Source: Simiduia sp. 21SJ11W-1
GTDB taxonomy: Bacteria > Pseudomonadota > Gammaproteobacteria > Pseudomonadales > Cellvibrionaceae
Length of the DNA stretch: 64,000 bases
Assembly (NCBI RefSeq): GCF_024138675.1
Contig: NZ_CP090959.1
Coordinates: 806,001-870,000, forward strand
Direction: 5' to 3'
The notes under the pieces were generated by a model. It did not search any database, was not told where the DNA came from, and saw only the letters and a list, made by a program, of their open reading frames with translations. A program made the position numbers and the translations under genes. Below are positions 1-8,906 of this stretch, piece after piece (within the stretch, counting starts at the first letter, position 1; every line of letters starts with the position of its first letter).

Positions 1-1028
1 TCCACGTGAAAACCGAATTCAAGTGGCTCCGGCTCAATGGCCCTCAAGGCTGCACGGCGCTCCGGGTCGTAGGCGCGCAGTGCCGGTTCGTCGTCTACCT
101 CCTCCATGGCGGTAAACAGCGGCTCGTGGCGCTCTTCTTCATCATCGGCAAATTGGAACATGGGCCGCTTTTCTTGAGCCACGGGTTCGTCGTGATCGTA
201 GGGGGCGCTGTCGAAGCTGGCTTCATCCAGTGCGGCCTGTTCGCCGGTAATATTGAAGTTGTCTTCCAGTGCCGCCTCTAGATCGGCATCGGTGACGGCG
301 CTGAAGGTACCGGTGGTGGCGCGGGAGTAGTCGCTTTTTGCCTTGGCTTCTTCTTTTTTGGCTGATTGGCGGGTTTCGTCTTCCACCTCTTCGAGAATGC
401 TCAGCGCCCAGGATTCATCGGCCCGTTCTGTGTCTTCATCGTCTTCAACGGGCTTGATCTCCCGGTCGAAGATGGATTTTTCGGGTTGGCTGGCCTTGCG
501 TGGCTCGTAGATGTCGAAAAAACTGTCAGACAGCTCGCCGGTGCGATCTTTGGAATCTTCTTCGTCGAAGAGGTCATCGTGAATGAGTTGATCGTCGTCC
601 CACTCGGCCTCGTCGTCGATGGCTTGTTGGTTAAACTGCAGGCCTTTTTGCGCGGGTGCGCTGCTTGCAGCCTTTGCCGCTGCCGGTTTGGCGGCAGGTG
701 TAGCCGCTTTGGGCGCGGCTTTAGCGGGTGCGGCCTTGGCGGCCTGCTTGGGGGCAGGGCTTGCTGCGGCAGGTTTCTCTGCTGCAGGCTGCTGGGCCGG
801 GGTTTGTTTGGCAGCCTGAGCTTTAACGGCCTGCGGTTTGGCGGCTTGAGGCTTCGCGGCCTGTGGTTTTGGGGCCTGTGGCTTGGCGTCGCTGATCAGG
901 TGGTCTGCCGCGCGAAATATTTGCAGGCAGGAGCCGCAGCGTACCGCACCCTTGGCGCGGTCCATTTGCGCCTGAGTGATGCGAAATGACGTGCTGCACT
1001 TGGGGCAGCGGGTCACGAATTGGGTCAT
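1..1028 (-). CDS. Zinc-ribbon (MJ0042 type) DUF3426-family protein, 3' part outside window
   Basis: The gene starts at 1028 and runs off the left edge, so the C-terminus is missing. The first 45 residues carry two CxxC pairs (CPKC, CGSC) in the MJ0042-type zinc finger seen at the N-terminus of DUF3426 proteins. Next comes a long Ala/Pro/Lys-rich linker (positions about 620-900), then a very acidic stretch rich in Asp and Glu. The missing part would be expected to hold a membrane segment and the DUF3426 domain. The role is unknown. In many gammaproteobacteria this gene sits just after prmA and before dusB-fis, and the same order starts here. Confidence 0.8.
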   Translation of the reverse strand, partial: MTQFVTRCPKCSTSFRITQAQMDRAKGAVRCGSCLQIFRAADHLISDAKPQAPKPQAAKPQAAKPQAVKAQAAKQTPAQQPAAEKPAAASPAPKQAAKAAPAKAAPKAATPAAKPAAAKAASSAPAQKGLQFNQQAIDDEAEWDDDQLIHDDLFDEEDSKDRTGELSDSFFDIYEPRKASQPEKSIFDREIKPVEDDEDTERADESWALSILEEVEDETRQSAKKEEAKAKSDYSRATTGTFSAVTDADLEAALEDNFNITGEQAALDEASFDSAPYDHDEPVAQEKRPMFQFADDEEERHEPLFTAMEEVDDEPALRAYDPERRAALRAIEPEPLEFGFHV

Positions 1029-1238
1029 GAGCAACGTAATCCTTACGGCTTCTTGGCCAGCGGGGCTGGCAGTTGTGATCTGGCGGCGGGGTGTATAACC
1101 CCCTGGGCGTAAATGCCTTTCGCGTGCAGAGTTTAGTCTTTGTCGGTAATAAGGTAAATCGCGCCAGCGCGCACCCGGGTGTTGTTGCACGCTTTAGGCG
1201 GGCTTTTCCGGGGCCATGGCCGCAAAAAGCGCGCCATT

Positions 1239-2117
1239 TTACCGAACTTTGGTGCCCGTCAATCTGACCCATTCCTCTTTTTGCGCAACCGGGTCGAAGT
1301 CAAAGGCCGGGTAGGCGGCCATTACGGTATCTGCCTGAGTGGCCAAAATACCCGAAAGGCACAACTTGCCGCCCGGGCTCACTTGCGCACTGAGCGTATC
1401 TGCAAGTTCCACCAGCGGGCCTGCCAAAATGTTGGCCAAGACAATATCAGCCACCGGCGCCGGCGCGTCGGCGGGCAGGTACACGGGCATGGCATCGGCG
1501 GGCATGCCGTTGCGGCTGGCGTTCTCGCGGGTAGCCAGCAGGGCCTGTGGGTCTATGTCTACCCCGATCACCTGCTTGGCGCCCAGCAGCAGCGCGGCAA
1601 TGCCCAATATGCCGGAGCCGCAGCCGAAGTCCACCAGGTGGCGGCCCGCTAGGGGCTGTTGATCTAACCACTGCAGGCATAAAAAGGTGGTGGGGTGGGT
1701 GCCGGTGCCAAAGGCCAGGCCCGGGTCTAGCATCAGGTTTACCGCGTCCGCTTGTGGTGGCGCCTGCCAGCTCGGGCAGATCCACAGGCGTTCGCCGCAG
1801 CAGATGGGCTTGAAGCTTGCCATCCACTCGCGCTCCCAGTCTTTGTCTTCCAGCTGCTCCCACTTCATTTGGGTGGGCGGCTCGGCCAGCAGGGCCAACA
1901 ACTCAAGGCTTACCGTTGATGTGTCGATATCTGCCTCAAATAGCCCGGTGATGCGCGTTGCATCCCACAGGGGTGTTTCGCCCAGGGCCGGTTCAAGAAT
2001 GGGCTGGTCGGCGTCGTCTTGCAGGGTTACCGAAACCGCGCCCACTTCCAGCAGCGCATCGTCGATGGCTTCGGCCTGGCGGCGGTTTGTGTGAATAATC
2101 AATTGAAGCCAGGGCAT
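1239..2117 (-). CDS. prmA: Ribosomal protein L11 methyltransferase
   Basis: PrmA uses S-adenosylmethionine to trimethylate several residues of ribosomal protein L11 in the cytoplasm. The 292-residue product matches the usual 293. The start is set at the Met of [11 protein letters not shown], because an upstream in-frame Met would add 29 residues without homology. The SAM-binding motif [19 protein letters not shown] lies in the middle, followed by the [10 protein letters not shown] methyltransferase motif. It is the first gene of a minus-strand pair with the zinc-ribbon gene. The usual accBC neighbour is absent; a LacI regulator is divergent instead. Confidence 0.95.
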   Translation of the reverse strand: MPWLQLIIHTNRRQAEAIDDALLEVGAVSVTLQDDADQPILEPALGETPLWDATRITGLFEADIDTSTVSLELLALLAEPPTQMKWEQLEDKDWEREWMASFKPICCGERLWICPSWQAPPQADAVNLMLDPGLAFGTGTHPTTFLCLQWLDQQPLAGRHLVDFGCGSGILGIAALLLGAKQVIGVDIDPQALLATRENASRNGMPADAMPVYLPADAPAPVADIVLANILAGPLVELADTLSAQVSPGGKLCLSGILATQADTVMAAYPAFDFDPVAQKEEWVRLTGTKVR

Positions 2118-2321
2118 GGTGCTACTCGTTTGCTTGGGCTGTTGGATAAGGGCGGCATTATAGCCCGACACTTGGCAGAAGGGGCTGCTTTCTATAACCT
2201 GCATGAAGGCCGCGCAGACGGCCGCTATGTGTCCATGCCCGCCGCAGTTTGATTGCGGAAATTGTGTTCAGGGATGCCGACGCTGCATACACATAACAAA
2301 ACTTACGAGCAAATATTACCC

Positions 2322-3353
2322 ATGAAAGATAGCCGGCCAACGTCACTGGATATCGCCTATCGGGCGGGTGTGTCGCAATCCACGGTGTCCCGTGCGCTGC
2401 GCGATAGCCCCCTCGTCAGCCTGGAAACCCGGGAGAAAATCAAAGCCATTGCGCGCGAACTCAATTACAAGGTGGACAAAGCCGCCAGTAATCTGCGGGC
2501 GAAATCCAGCCGCACGCTGGCGCTGTTGATTCGCGAAGACCCAACCACCGATGAATCGCACATCAACCCGTTTTTTCTTTCGATGCTGGGTTCAATCACC
2601 CGTGCCACGGCCGCCAAGGGTTACGATTTGCTGGTGAGCTTTCAACAGCAAAGTGAAGATTGGCACCGCGATTTTGAAGATTCCCACCGGGCAGACGGTT
2701 TGATTTTGTTGGGCTACGGCGCCTACGATTCCTACGTAGAGCGGCTGCGCCACCTGCTTAATGCCGGCGCCCATTTTATTTGCTGGGGGGCGGTACACCC
2801 GGATCAACCCGGCTGCTCGATTGGTTGCGATAACGAAGAGGGCGGCTATCTGGCCGGTAAACATTTGGTGAGCATCGGCCGTACGCGCATTGCGTTTTTA
2901 GGCGATACCTCGGCCAACAGCCCTGAATTTAGTGCCCGCTATCGCGGTTTTTGCAAGGCGCTGGCCGAGACCGGCATCAACCATGCACCCGAACTGCTGG
3001 TGGCGGCAGAAACCATTGAAACCCTGGGCTATGAGGCCGTGCAAAACTTGCAGGCAGCTGGCGTGGCGTTTGACGCCGTATTTGCCGCCAGCGATCTCAT
3101 AGCCATAGGGGCGCTGCGCGCGCTGCAAAAAGCCGGTAAAACCGTGGGCCGCGACGTATCGGTTGTGGGCTTTGATGATATTCAATCGGCGGCCTACATC
3201 ACACCTTCGCTCACCACCATCCGCCAGGATACGAACCTTGCCGGCACAATGCTTGTGGATAATTTGTTGCGCATTGTGGCAGGCGAAGCGGTGGCTTCTA
3301 CCTTAATGCCACCAAAATTAATTGTGCGGGAATCCTGTGGGGCGGGCGGTTAA
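2322..3353 (+). CDS. LacI family transcriptional regulator
   Basis: This is a 343-residue sugar-responsive repressor. Residues 7-55 form the LacI helix-turn-helix (TSLDIAYRAGVSQSTVSRAL) with a hinge helix ending near KAASNLRAKSSRT. The rest is a periplasmic-binding-protein-like sensor ending in the usual SVVGFDDIQSAAYITPSLTTI segment. The start is the ATG at 2322; earlier in-frame Mets would add a tail with no family match. No transport or catabolic gene is next to it, so its target sugar cannot be deduced. The prmA gene is divergent. Confidence 0.9.
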   Translation: MKDSRPTSLDIAYRAGVSQSTVSRALRDSPLVSLETREKIKAIARELNYKVDKAASNLRAKSSRTLALLIREDPTTDESHINPFFLSMLGSITRATAAKGYDLLVSFQQQSEDWHRDFEDSHRADGLILLGYGAYDSYVERLRHLLNAGAHFICWGAVHPDQPGCSIGCDNEEGGYLAGKHLVSIGRTRIAFLGDTSANSPEFSARYRGFCKALAETGINHAPELLVAAETIETLGYEAVQNLQAAGVAFDAVFAASDLIAIGALRALQKAGKTVGRDVSVVGFDDIQSAAYITPSLTTIRQDTNLAGTMLVDNLLRIVAGEAVASTLMPPKLIVRESCGAGG

Positions 3354-3381
3354 TTGCGTGTTGATTTCATGGGTCTGATGC

Positions 3382-3561
3382 TTAAAACCAAAGGTAGTAA
3401 TAAGCAGTCAGAATGCCAGCCGTAACTAGAAAGCCCGTAGTGTATTCCGCCAATGGGCGATGGATGTGAGTGTTTGGATGGGCTTTGGAAACACCAACCA
3501 ACAACACAGGCACAAGTAGCAGGCTGGCAAAAATTTTTCCCGCAAGGATGAGCCACTCCAT
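3382..3561 (-). CDS. Small two-helix membrane protein (59 aa) after the lipase gene
   Basis: This 59-residue frame starts with MEWLILAGKIF and holds two hydrophobic segments (about residues 3-24 and 40-58) separated by a His-rich loop (HPNTHIHRP). The ATG follows the lipase stop by two bases, and AAGGAAAA inside the lipase end can serve as ribosome binding site, so translation is probably coupled. I do not recognise the family. Its position after a lipase suggests an inner-membrane immunity or accessory protein, which is inference only. Confidence 0.65.
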   Translation of the reverse strand: MEWLILAGKIFASLLLVPVLLVGVSKAHPNTHIHRPLAEYTTGFLVTAGILTAYYYLWF

Positions 3562-3563
3562 AA

Positions 3564-4721
3564 TCAGTTGTTTTTCCTTAAGGCGTTGCGGGCCTCACGA
3601 TGTGCCTTTTCCATGATTTTTTGCAGCACTTGTCTCATGAGCCGCTGGGTAAGGGCCTTTTTGCCGCTGGCCACCTGCATGCCCAAGGCCTGCATCATCT
3701 TGCGCATTAGGTGCTCCACCCAGTCGCTGATGTGCTCAGACAAATCAATTCCTTTCGCAAGTATCCAGGCAATTTTATCTGCCAGGGTGAGCCCACCCAT
3801 GAATGTTGCCTGCAGTGACAGTGCGAGACCCATGGCAATTTTCTTGAGTACGTAAATAACCGCACTCTCGAGCCAGCGCCAAAAACTCGCGCTGTGAGGA
3901 TCTACTGGTGATTTGGATCTCAACCACTGCTCCACGAATACCTGAACTGTGTAGGGCTCTTCAGGCGTCTCGTTGAGCTGTGCCCAGGATTTTCCTTCTA
4001 CGGATTTTCTATAGTTCAGCATCCTGTGAGCGTCACCTGAAGTGAGAGGCTGGGCCGAAGGAATATAGTGGCCTTGTCGTTGGACTGGCGCGTGCATAAA
4101 AGGGTATAGCGCCACCATAGGTACGGGATCGGTTTTGTGATAGGTGCGGTGTATGTTGCTCTGGCCCAGGGTGCTGCTGGTGCTGGTGGCAAACCATTCA
4201 GTGCCCACCCGGGGCGCACCAAACGTATAGAGCTTGACGGGGTGTGCTGTATTGCGTTTTACCCAGTCGGCGGCCAGTGATGCAACGGCGCCGCCCAGGC
4301 TGTGGCCGATGCAATGAACTTGCCCCATGATTTTGTTGCTTGACAGAAATTGCTTGATGTCCGGCAGCATACTGTTGAAGGCATGGTTAAAGCCGATGTG
4401 CACTGGAAGCCCGGCCTTTGATAGCGTGATGCCAATACGGGCATCAGTAACAAAATCGGCTTTGTTATTGGCGGTTGTCGTACCGCGGAATACAAGAAAC
4501 GCATCGCCCTCATGTTCACCACCGCCCACGGCGCAGACGCCAAACGCGTCTTTGCATGACCGAAATATGCGCCCTCCAATTTCAGCTGTTAATTTTGTAG
4601 GCGCTTGAGCGCTTGAAAATGGCTTTCGCTTTAGAAAAGCGCGAAGTTCGATATTGTTGCCGGAGTTAACGCTATATACACCAGAGGCGAGCTTTGCGGC
4701 TATCGTAGGTTCCAATTCCAT
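3564..4721 (-). CDS. Class 3 (alpha/beta hydrolase) lipase, possible type VI effector
   Basis: The 385-residue protein has the class 3 lipase nucleophile elbow GHSLGG at 139-144 (Ser141). It also has the Asp of HKTDPVPMV (Asp198) and a His in DAHRMLNY (His232), which complete a Ser-Asp-His triad. The oxyanion-side motif VFRGTT is at 77-82. No signal peptide is visible. The C-terminal 120 residues are amphipathic and basic (residues 280-385), unlike simple lipases, and may bind or insert in membranes. It is flanked in one operon by a lipoprotein gene upstream (26 bp gap) and a small membrane protein downstream. That layout recalls type VI phospholipase effectors with immunity proteins, but no VgrG or PAAR gene is in the window. 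Confidence 0.8.
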   Translation of the reverse strand: MELEPTIAAKLASGVYSVNSGNNIELRAFLKRKPFSSAQAPTKLTAEIGGRIFRSCKDAFGVCAVGGGEHEGDAFLVFRGTTTANNKADFVTDARIGITLSKAGLPVHIGFNHAFNSMLPDIKQFLSSNKIMGQVHCIGHSLGGAVASLAADWVKRNTAHPVKLYTFGAPRVGTEWFATSTSSTLGQSNIHRTYHKTDPVPMVALYPFMHAPVQRQGHYIPSAQPLTSGDAHRMLNYRKSVEGKSWAQLNETPEEPYTVQVFVEQWLRSKSPVDPHSASFWRWLESAVIYVLKKIAMGLALSLQATFMGGLTLADKIAWILAKGIDLSEHISDWVEHLMRKMMQALGMQVASGKKALTQRLMRQVLQKIMEKAHREARNALRKNN

Positions 4722-4747
4722 TTGATTTTCTCCAAAAAGTTAATTGA

Positions 4748-5308
4748 TCAATCCCAGTCTGTTGGCATATTTACCCAGCGACATATTGTTAGAACCCGAG
4801 AAAAACCGAGATCCAGTGCTACCTCCTCGCTCTTCAGATCACAAACCACTCTCTCTAAAGGCTCGCCGCCAAACTCCTTGTTTTCCTCTGCCTCCAGCTT
4901 GCTGTTGTACCACAGGGTGTGTTTTTCGCCGCCTATATGAGCTTCTATGTGCACATTGGCGGCAAATTGTGCCAATGGGCTGATGGCAAGTTCACGTACA
5001 ATGGCCGGAAAGCTGAATAGTCCGTTGGCATCCGTTGTGGCGTGTTGTACGTCTTTTGGATCGTCGCCGTTCCAGCTTACTGTACGGCTGACGTTGACGC
5101 CTGACAGCGGCCCATTATTCTCGGTGAGAGTTGCGGTAAAGGCCGAGGCCAAGTAGTAATCTTCTTTTTTGGCTTTAAAAAACATAGTGGATTCCGCCGT
5201 GCTCCCTGGCTGTTTCGAATTGGCATCGCATCCGCTTACTGAGGTAAGCATCAGTATTGCGCTGATAAAGGTGAGGTAATTTGTGGTTGTGTTAGATTTC
5301 AAATTCAC
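4748..5308 (-). CDS. Lipoprotein with carboxypeptidase-regulatory/transthyretin-like domain
   Basis: The 186-residue product begins with a lipoprotein signal peptide whose lipobox VSGC puts the lipidated Cys at 27. The body (about 55-115) has the GVNVSRTVSW / TTDANGLFSF pattern of carboxypeptidase-regulatory-like beta sandwiches. A related family, DUF6795 as I recall it, is found near secretion-system genes. The gene is first in the operon with the lipase. A periplasm-facing lipoprotein would fit an immunity protein against a periplasmic lipase. No exact family assignment can be made from reading alone. Confidence 0.7.
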   Translation of the reverse strand: MNLKSNTTTNYLTFISAILMLTSVSGCDANSKQPGSTAESTMFFKAKKEDYYLASAFTATLTENNGPLSGVNVSRTVSWNGDDPKDVQHATTDANGLFSFPAIVRELAISPLAQFAANVHIEAHIGGEKHTLWYNSKLEAEENKEFGGEPLERVVCDLKSEEVALDLGFSRVLTICRWVNMPTDWD

Positions 5309-5536
5309 AGCGCCTGAGGTCTTGTCGGTTTTGTCTGTGTGTATTCACGGATTCTAGCGCTCGGCAAATAGATTCAGCAAGCGACTAGCCTGCAATTGCA
5401 AACTGTTGGTACCATGGTTTTGGCTAGGGTTCTGGCTTTGGATGCTAGGGCTCTGCCCCGGGGTACTTTACGGTCGCAGTACAAGTTCCGGCATGCTGTT
5501 GCAGTAAGGGCTTTTCAATCAATTTTGGGATTACTC

Positions 5537-5983
5537 ATGAAAACAACTGAGGAAATATTGGGTTTGTTGCAACAACGCTTTCCCGGCGCGCCGCTCACCT
5601 TCCCGCCTCAGTGCTTTGTGACCATGGGCGGTGAGTTTTTGGAATTCGATGAACGCGCCAAGCGCTTGCGGGTGCGGTTTCCCGTGAAGGCCGAGTTTCA
5701 AAATCCCATGGGCTACATGCAGGGAGGGTTGATCGTGGGTGCTATTGATAACACCGTGGGCCCGCTGACCTTTCTGGTGGCGCCGCCGTCTGTTACCACG
5801 CAAATGAACACCAGCTACATTCGGCCCATTACGCCTGAGCTTTCGCATTTTGAGGTAGAGGCAGTGGTGACCGAGCAAACCCGGCGGCAGATATTTGTGG
5901 ATGCAGTGGTTTATAGCGGTGACAAGCAGCTGGCGCAGGCGCGCGCCAGCTGCACGGTAATGGAGGCCTTTATTGAGGCCTGA
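5537..5983 (+). CDS. PaaI-family hotdog-fold thioesterase
   Basis: This is a 148-residue single hotdog domain. The active-site region MGYMQGGLIVGAIDNTVGP matches the PaaI/YbgC-like helix with the Gly-Gly turn and an acidic residue. It is followed by TTQMNTSYIRPI, typical of acyl-CoA thioesterases of this family. The substrate is unknown. The start is the ATG at 5537; longer in-frame versions reach back into non-coding DNA. Its 3' end overlaps the convergent anti-sigma gene by 14 bp. Confidence 0.85.
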   Translation: MKTTEEILGLLQQRFPGAPLTFPPQCFVTMGGEFLEFDERAKRLRVRFPVKAEFQNPMGYMQGGLIVGAIDNTVGPLTFLVAPPSVTTQMNTSYIRPITPELSHFEVEAVVTEQTRRQIFVDAVVYSGDKQLAQARASCTVMEAFIEA

Positions 5984-6617
5984 AGCTTAAAAACGGGTTC
6001 AGCAAACGCGTGAGTGGGCCGGTCATGCGTACCGGCGCCGCCACCACAGAAAGGCAAATGCAAGGTGCATCCCGGCTGGCTAAAGGCCTGTGTACTTCAC
6101 CGGCTTCACGCACCAGAAAATCGCCTTCGTTATAGATGCCGTTTTCATCGGAAAAGCTGCCGTCGAGCACCAGGGTGATCTCTGTGCCGCGGTGGTCGTG
6201 CTTGGCTACGCTGCCGCCGGCTTTAATACGGTGCAGCGCCACTTCAAACTCTTTTTGGCCGGTGCGCAGGCGCGCCATGTCGAGTGAGGGGGTAAGAAAC
6301 TCCCACTTTGCCTTGCCGTAATTGGCAATCAGCTTATCAATCACCCGCGGCATTTTGCCAACCGGGCGGGCTGCTTGGGGTGCAACTTCCGCGGTGGCGT
6401 CTAGCTTATCCATAACCTGGGAAAGTAAATCATCACTTACCGGCACAGCGTCTGCTTCTTGCATCAAGGTGCCGCCCACTTGGGTGAGGCGATCGACGCG
6501 CTGTTGGCAGTGGCGGCAAAAATGTAAATGCGACGACACCGCAATACTTTGCGCAAAGGCCAAAGTGCCGGCGCTGAATTCAATGAGCAGATTGTCGTCT
6601 GGGTGGTGCTTGATCAT
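5970..6617 (-). CDS. chrR: ChrR-type zinc anti-sigma factor with cupin domain
   Basis: ChrR-type anti-sigma factors hold an ECF sigma factor inactive until singlet oxygen or related stress releases it. The 215-residue protein has the anti-sigma zinc site (HLHFCRHCQQR, about residues 31-41, with an earlier His). It also has a C-terminal cupin (KHDHRGTEITLVLDGSF, then HRPLAS), which is where the stress signal acts in the Rhodobacter protein. The start is the Met of MIKHHPDDNLL. The gene follows the sigma factor by 28 bp. Confidence 0.88.
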   Translation of the reverse strand: MIKHHPDDNLLIEFSAGTLAFAQSIAVSSHLHFCRHCQQRVDRLTQVGGTLMQEADAVPVSDDLLSQVMDKLDATAEVAPQAARPVGKMPRVIDKLIANYGKAKWEFLTPSLDMARLRTGQKEFEVALHRIKAGGSVAKHDHRGTEITLVLDGSFSDENGIYNEGDFLVREAGEVHRPLASRDAPCICLSVVAAPVRMTGPLTRLLNPFLSFRPQ

Positions 6618-6645
6618 AGTGTTACCTTGCATTGGCATGCCTGCA

Positions 6646-7224
6646 TCACGCGATGGCTTCACGGCCAACCACGTCTTGTAGTTTCTTAAGGGCCAAACGC
6701 ACGCGCGATTTGACCGTACCCAGTGGCAGTCCTAGCTCGTTAGATACCTCTGAGTGAGATTTGGATTCCATGTAAACTTTTTTCAGTACCAGCGCCTGCT
6801 CTTCGGGCAGGGTGGCCAGTGCGCTGGCAACGGTTTGTTGGTCGCGCGCATGCTGCAGTTGGGTGAAGGGGGTTTCGCCTGCTTCATCTTCGTACAGATC
6901 ATCGGCAATCAGCTCTTCGGTTTCGGCATTGGCCTGGCGGCGCAACCAATCGATGCGGCTGTTTCTGGCAATGGTGTAAAGCCAGGTGGTGGCCGACGAC
7001 TTGGTACTGTCAAATTGCCTGGCGCGGTTCCACACTTTAATCATCACCTCTTGCACCAGCTCTTCAGCCTGGGCGCCATTGAGGCGCGAGCCCTTCATCA
7101 AAAAACCTTTCAGCAGCGGTGAAAAGTGCTGGAAGAAGGTGGCAAAGCTCTGGCGGCAGCGCTGTTCGGCAATTCGGGTGAGCGCAAGGCTCCACTGGTC
7201 ATCCCGCTGGGGGGCGTCATTCAC
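6646..7224 (-). CDS. rpoE: ECF sigma factor of the RpoE-ChrR (ECF11) type
   Basis: This sigma-70-family regulator recruits RNA polymerase to stress promoters. Region 2 is seen as AEELVQEVMIKVWNRARQF and WLYTIARNSRIDWLR, and region 4 as LPEEQALVLKKVYMESKSHSEV with LPLGTVKSRVRLALKKL. I chose a GTG start at 7224 (VNDAPQRDDQW) because a GGAGA lies six bases upstream and homologues begin about there. An ATG at 7299 in the same frame would add 25 basic residues and is the main alternative. The gene is autoregulated if the promoter at 7375-7404 is real. Confidence 0.88.
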   Translation of the reverse strand: MNDAPQRDDQWSLALTRIAEQRCRQSFATFFQHFSPLLKGFLMKGSRLNGAQAEELVQEVMIKVWNRARQFDSTKSSATTWLYTIARNSRIDWLRRQANAETEELIADDLYEDEAGETPFTQLQHARDQQTVASALATLPEEQALVLKKVYMESKSHSEVSNELGLPLGTVKSRVRLALKKLQDVVGREAIA

Positions 7225-7374
7225 AGGCGATCTCCGGTGCGCAGTGCGAGGGTCTGGGCCCTCTTTGGGGCGCATGGTTCTGGGCTTAGTGGCCATCATA
7301 GTCTGGCTATTCCTCAGATGCTACTTGTGCGCTGGGCGCGGATTGGGCTCGCCTGTGCTATGCCCGTTTGTACA

Positions 7375-7404
7375 CTGTTACGGCCAGCAGCCTCGGCCGG
7401 ATCA
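7375..7404 (-). promoter_or_regulatory. Predicted ECF11 promoter of the sigma/anti-sigma operon
   Basis: On the minus strand TGATCC (-35, 7404-7399) is followed after exactly 18 bases by TAACAG (-10, 7380-7375). The known RpoE-ChrR promoter form is TGATCC-N18-TAAGA, so five of six -35 to -10 determinants agree. It would make the sigma operon autoregulated. Confidence 0.65.
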
Positions 7405-7519
7405 CAGGCAGATTCATTCTGGCTACAAGAATTGTGGCTTGGGTGGTCTATATATAAAAGAAGCAGTGAAAGCGCGGGTAGATTTCCCGGGTTACAGCTA
7501 ATGGCCGGCTATTTGCAGG

Positions 7520-7549
7520 TGATCCAGCGCAGCCACCGGCTCGTAATTC
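7520..7549 (+). promoter_or_regulatory. Predicted ECF11 promoter of the SnoaL-SDR-CFA operon
   Basis: TGATCC at 7520-7525 is followed after 18 bases by TAATTC at 7544-7549, giving an expected start about 50 bp before the first gene. It mirrors the divergent promoter at 7375-7404 with the same spacing, which supports one shared ECF regulon. The 7300-7606 interval holds no gene that I can support. Confidence 0.65.
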
Positions 7550-7606
7550 AGGCCAACGCGCGGCAAGATCCATGCATTACCCGTCATCGGGTTAAGGAGA
7601 TTGAAG

Positions 7607-8059
7607 TTGGACGATTTAATCAAAAAATTCAAGGCGTGCTATAGCCAGTTTTCGCTCACCAGCGTGGGCATGCTGCCTGCGATCTACGCGCCCGAGGCCG
7701 AGTTCATAGACCCGGTGCACAAGGTACAGGGCCTGAATGCCATTGAAGCCTACTTCACCGACATGTGCCAAGGCCTCAATCGTTGCGAGTTCCAGTTTGA
7801 ATCCATTGTAAAAGACGGCGATCAGGTGTGTATCCGCTGGTGCATGACCTTCGAGCACCCGAGGTTGCAAGGTGGCGCCCCGGTGAGTGTGCCGGGTGTG
7901 AGCTGGCTTTGGGTAGCCAATGGCCGCGTGGTGCGCCATGAAGACCATTACGATATGGGTGCAATGCTGTATGAGCAGCTTCCTCTGCTTGGGCGAGTGA
8001 TTCGCTATTTGCGCAAGCGCCTGGCCGTCACCCAGAAACCCGAGGCGCAATTGGCATGA
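7607..8059 (+). CDS. SnoaL-like/NTF2-fold protein
   Basis: This is a 150-residue cone-fold protein of the SnoaL/NTF2 superfamily. It shows the usual LPAIYAPEAEFIDPVHKVQGLNAI entry, WCMTFEHP strand and HEDHYDMG ending. Such proteins act on small hydrophobic substrates or as subunits, and the role in this operon is unknown. The start is a TTG. AAGGAG lies seven bases before the TTG at 7607, while the in-frame TTG at 7601 touches the ribosome site. It is the first gene of the ECF-controlled operon and its stop overlaps the next start (ATGA). Confidence 0.8.
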   Translation: MDDLIKKFKACYSQFSLTSVGMLPAIYAPEAEFIDPVHKVQGLNAIEAYFTDMCQGLNRCEFQFESIVKDGDQVCIRWCMTFEHPRLQGGAPVSVPGVSWLWVANGRVVRHEDHYDMGAMLYEQLPLLGRVIRYLRKRLAVTQKPEAQLA

Positions 8060-8823
8060 TTAGCGGCAAAACCGTGTGGGTAACCGGCGCTTCGGCGGGC
8101 ATTGGCAAGGCCATCAGCGAGCAGTTGCTGCAGTGGGGCAACCATGTGATTGCCAGTGGCCGCAACCGCGAGGCCTTGCAGGCATTGCAAGGGGCGCGCC
8201 CGGGCCAGCTGTCTATCTTGCCCTTTGATGTTAGCGATACGGCGGCGCTTTCTGCGGTGCAACAGCAAATGGCGGCCATCACGGATTTTATCGACATTGC
8301 CATATTTAATGCCGGCACCTGCGAATACGTGGATTTACCCAAGCTTGAGCCCGCCATGTTCGAGCGGGTGTTTGCCACTAATGTGCAGGGCGTTGTGAAT
8401 AGCCTGCACCTGGCCTTGCCCTTGTTGCGCCGTGCCCGCGCCGGGCAGGTGGTAGCGGTTTCAAGCCTTTCATCATTGCTGCCCTTCCCCCGTGCCGAGG
8501 CCTACGGCGCCAGCAAAGCGGCGCTGGATTACCTGATGAGCACGCTGCGCATTGATCTGTTGCCCTTCAAGGTTGCGGTGACCGTGGTGCAGCCGGGTTT
8601 TGTGGCAACTCCGCTGACCGACAAAAACGATTTTCCCATGCCCGGCTTAATGAGCGCCCAGGCGGCAGCCGATGAAATTTTGTGGGCGGTAAGTAAGCGC
8701 AAGCGGGTGCATCGCTTTCCCAAGCGGCTTGCTTGGCCCTTGCGATTTTTTCAGGCATTGCGGCCTGTGTGGGATAAATTCATCGCCCCGGGCATGCAGC
8801 GCAAACCGAAAACCTTGTACTGA
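8056..8823 (+). CDS. Short-chain dehydrogenase/reductase
   Basis: The 255-residue SDR has the NAD(P) motif TGASAGIG (10-17), the NAG motif at 85-87, and the catalytic Ser138 / Tyr150 / Lys154 (YGASK). An Arg after the first strand (ASGRNRE) suggests NADPH preference. The basic C-terminal tail with RFPKRLAWPLRFF could contact membrane. Members of this subgroup occur in ECF11-controlled lipid-modification operons. The precise substrate is unknown. Confidence 0.88.
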   Translation: MISGKTVWVTGASAGIGKAISEQLLQWGNHVIASGRNREALQALQGARPGQLSILPFDVSDTAALSAVQQQMAAITDFIDIAIFNAGTCEYVDLPKLEPAMFERVFATNVQGVVNSLHLALPLLRRARAGQVVAVSSLSSLLPFPRAEAYGASKAALDYLMSTLRIDLLPFKVAVTVVQPGFVATPLTDKNDFPMPGLMSAQAAADEILWAVSKRKRVHRFPKRLAWPLRFFQALRPVWDKFIAPGMQRKPKTLY

Positions 8824-8906
8824 TTATTTTTGGGAACTTCTATTTTTCTTGTATTCAATGTATTCGCTGTTGCAGGCGCTAATGCCCTACAGCTTAAGGA
8901 GCGTGT

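Noticed and set aside
366-989. Long plus-strand frame opposite the zinc-ribbon gene
   Set aside because: It is the complement of a low-complexity Ala/Pro/Lys linker. The CxxC finger on the minus strand identifies the real gene.
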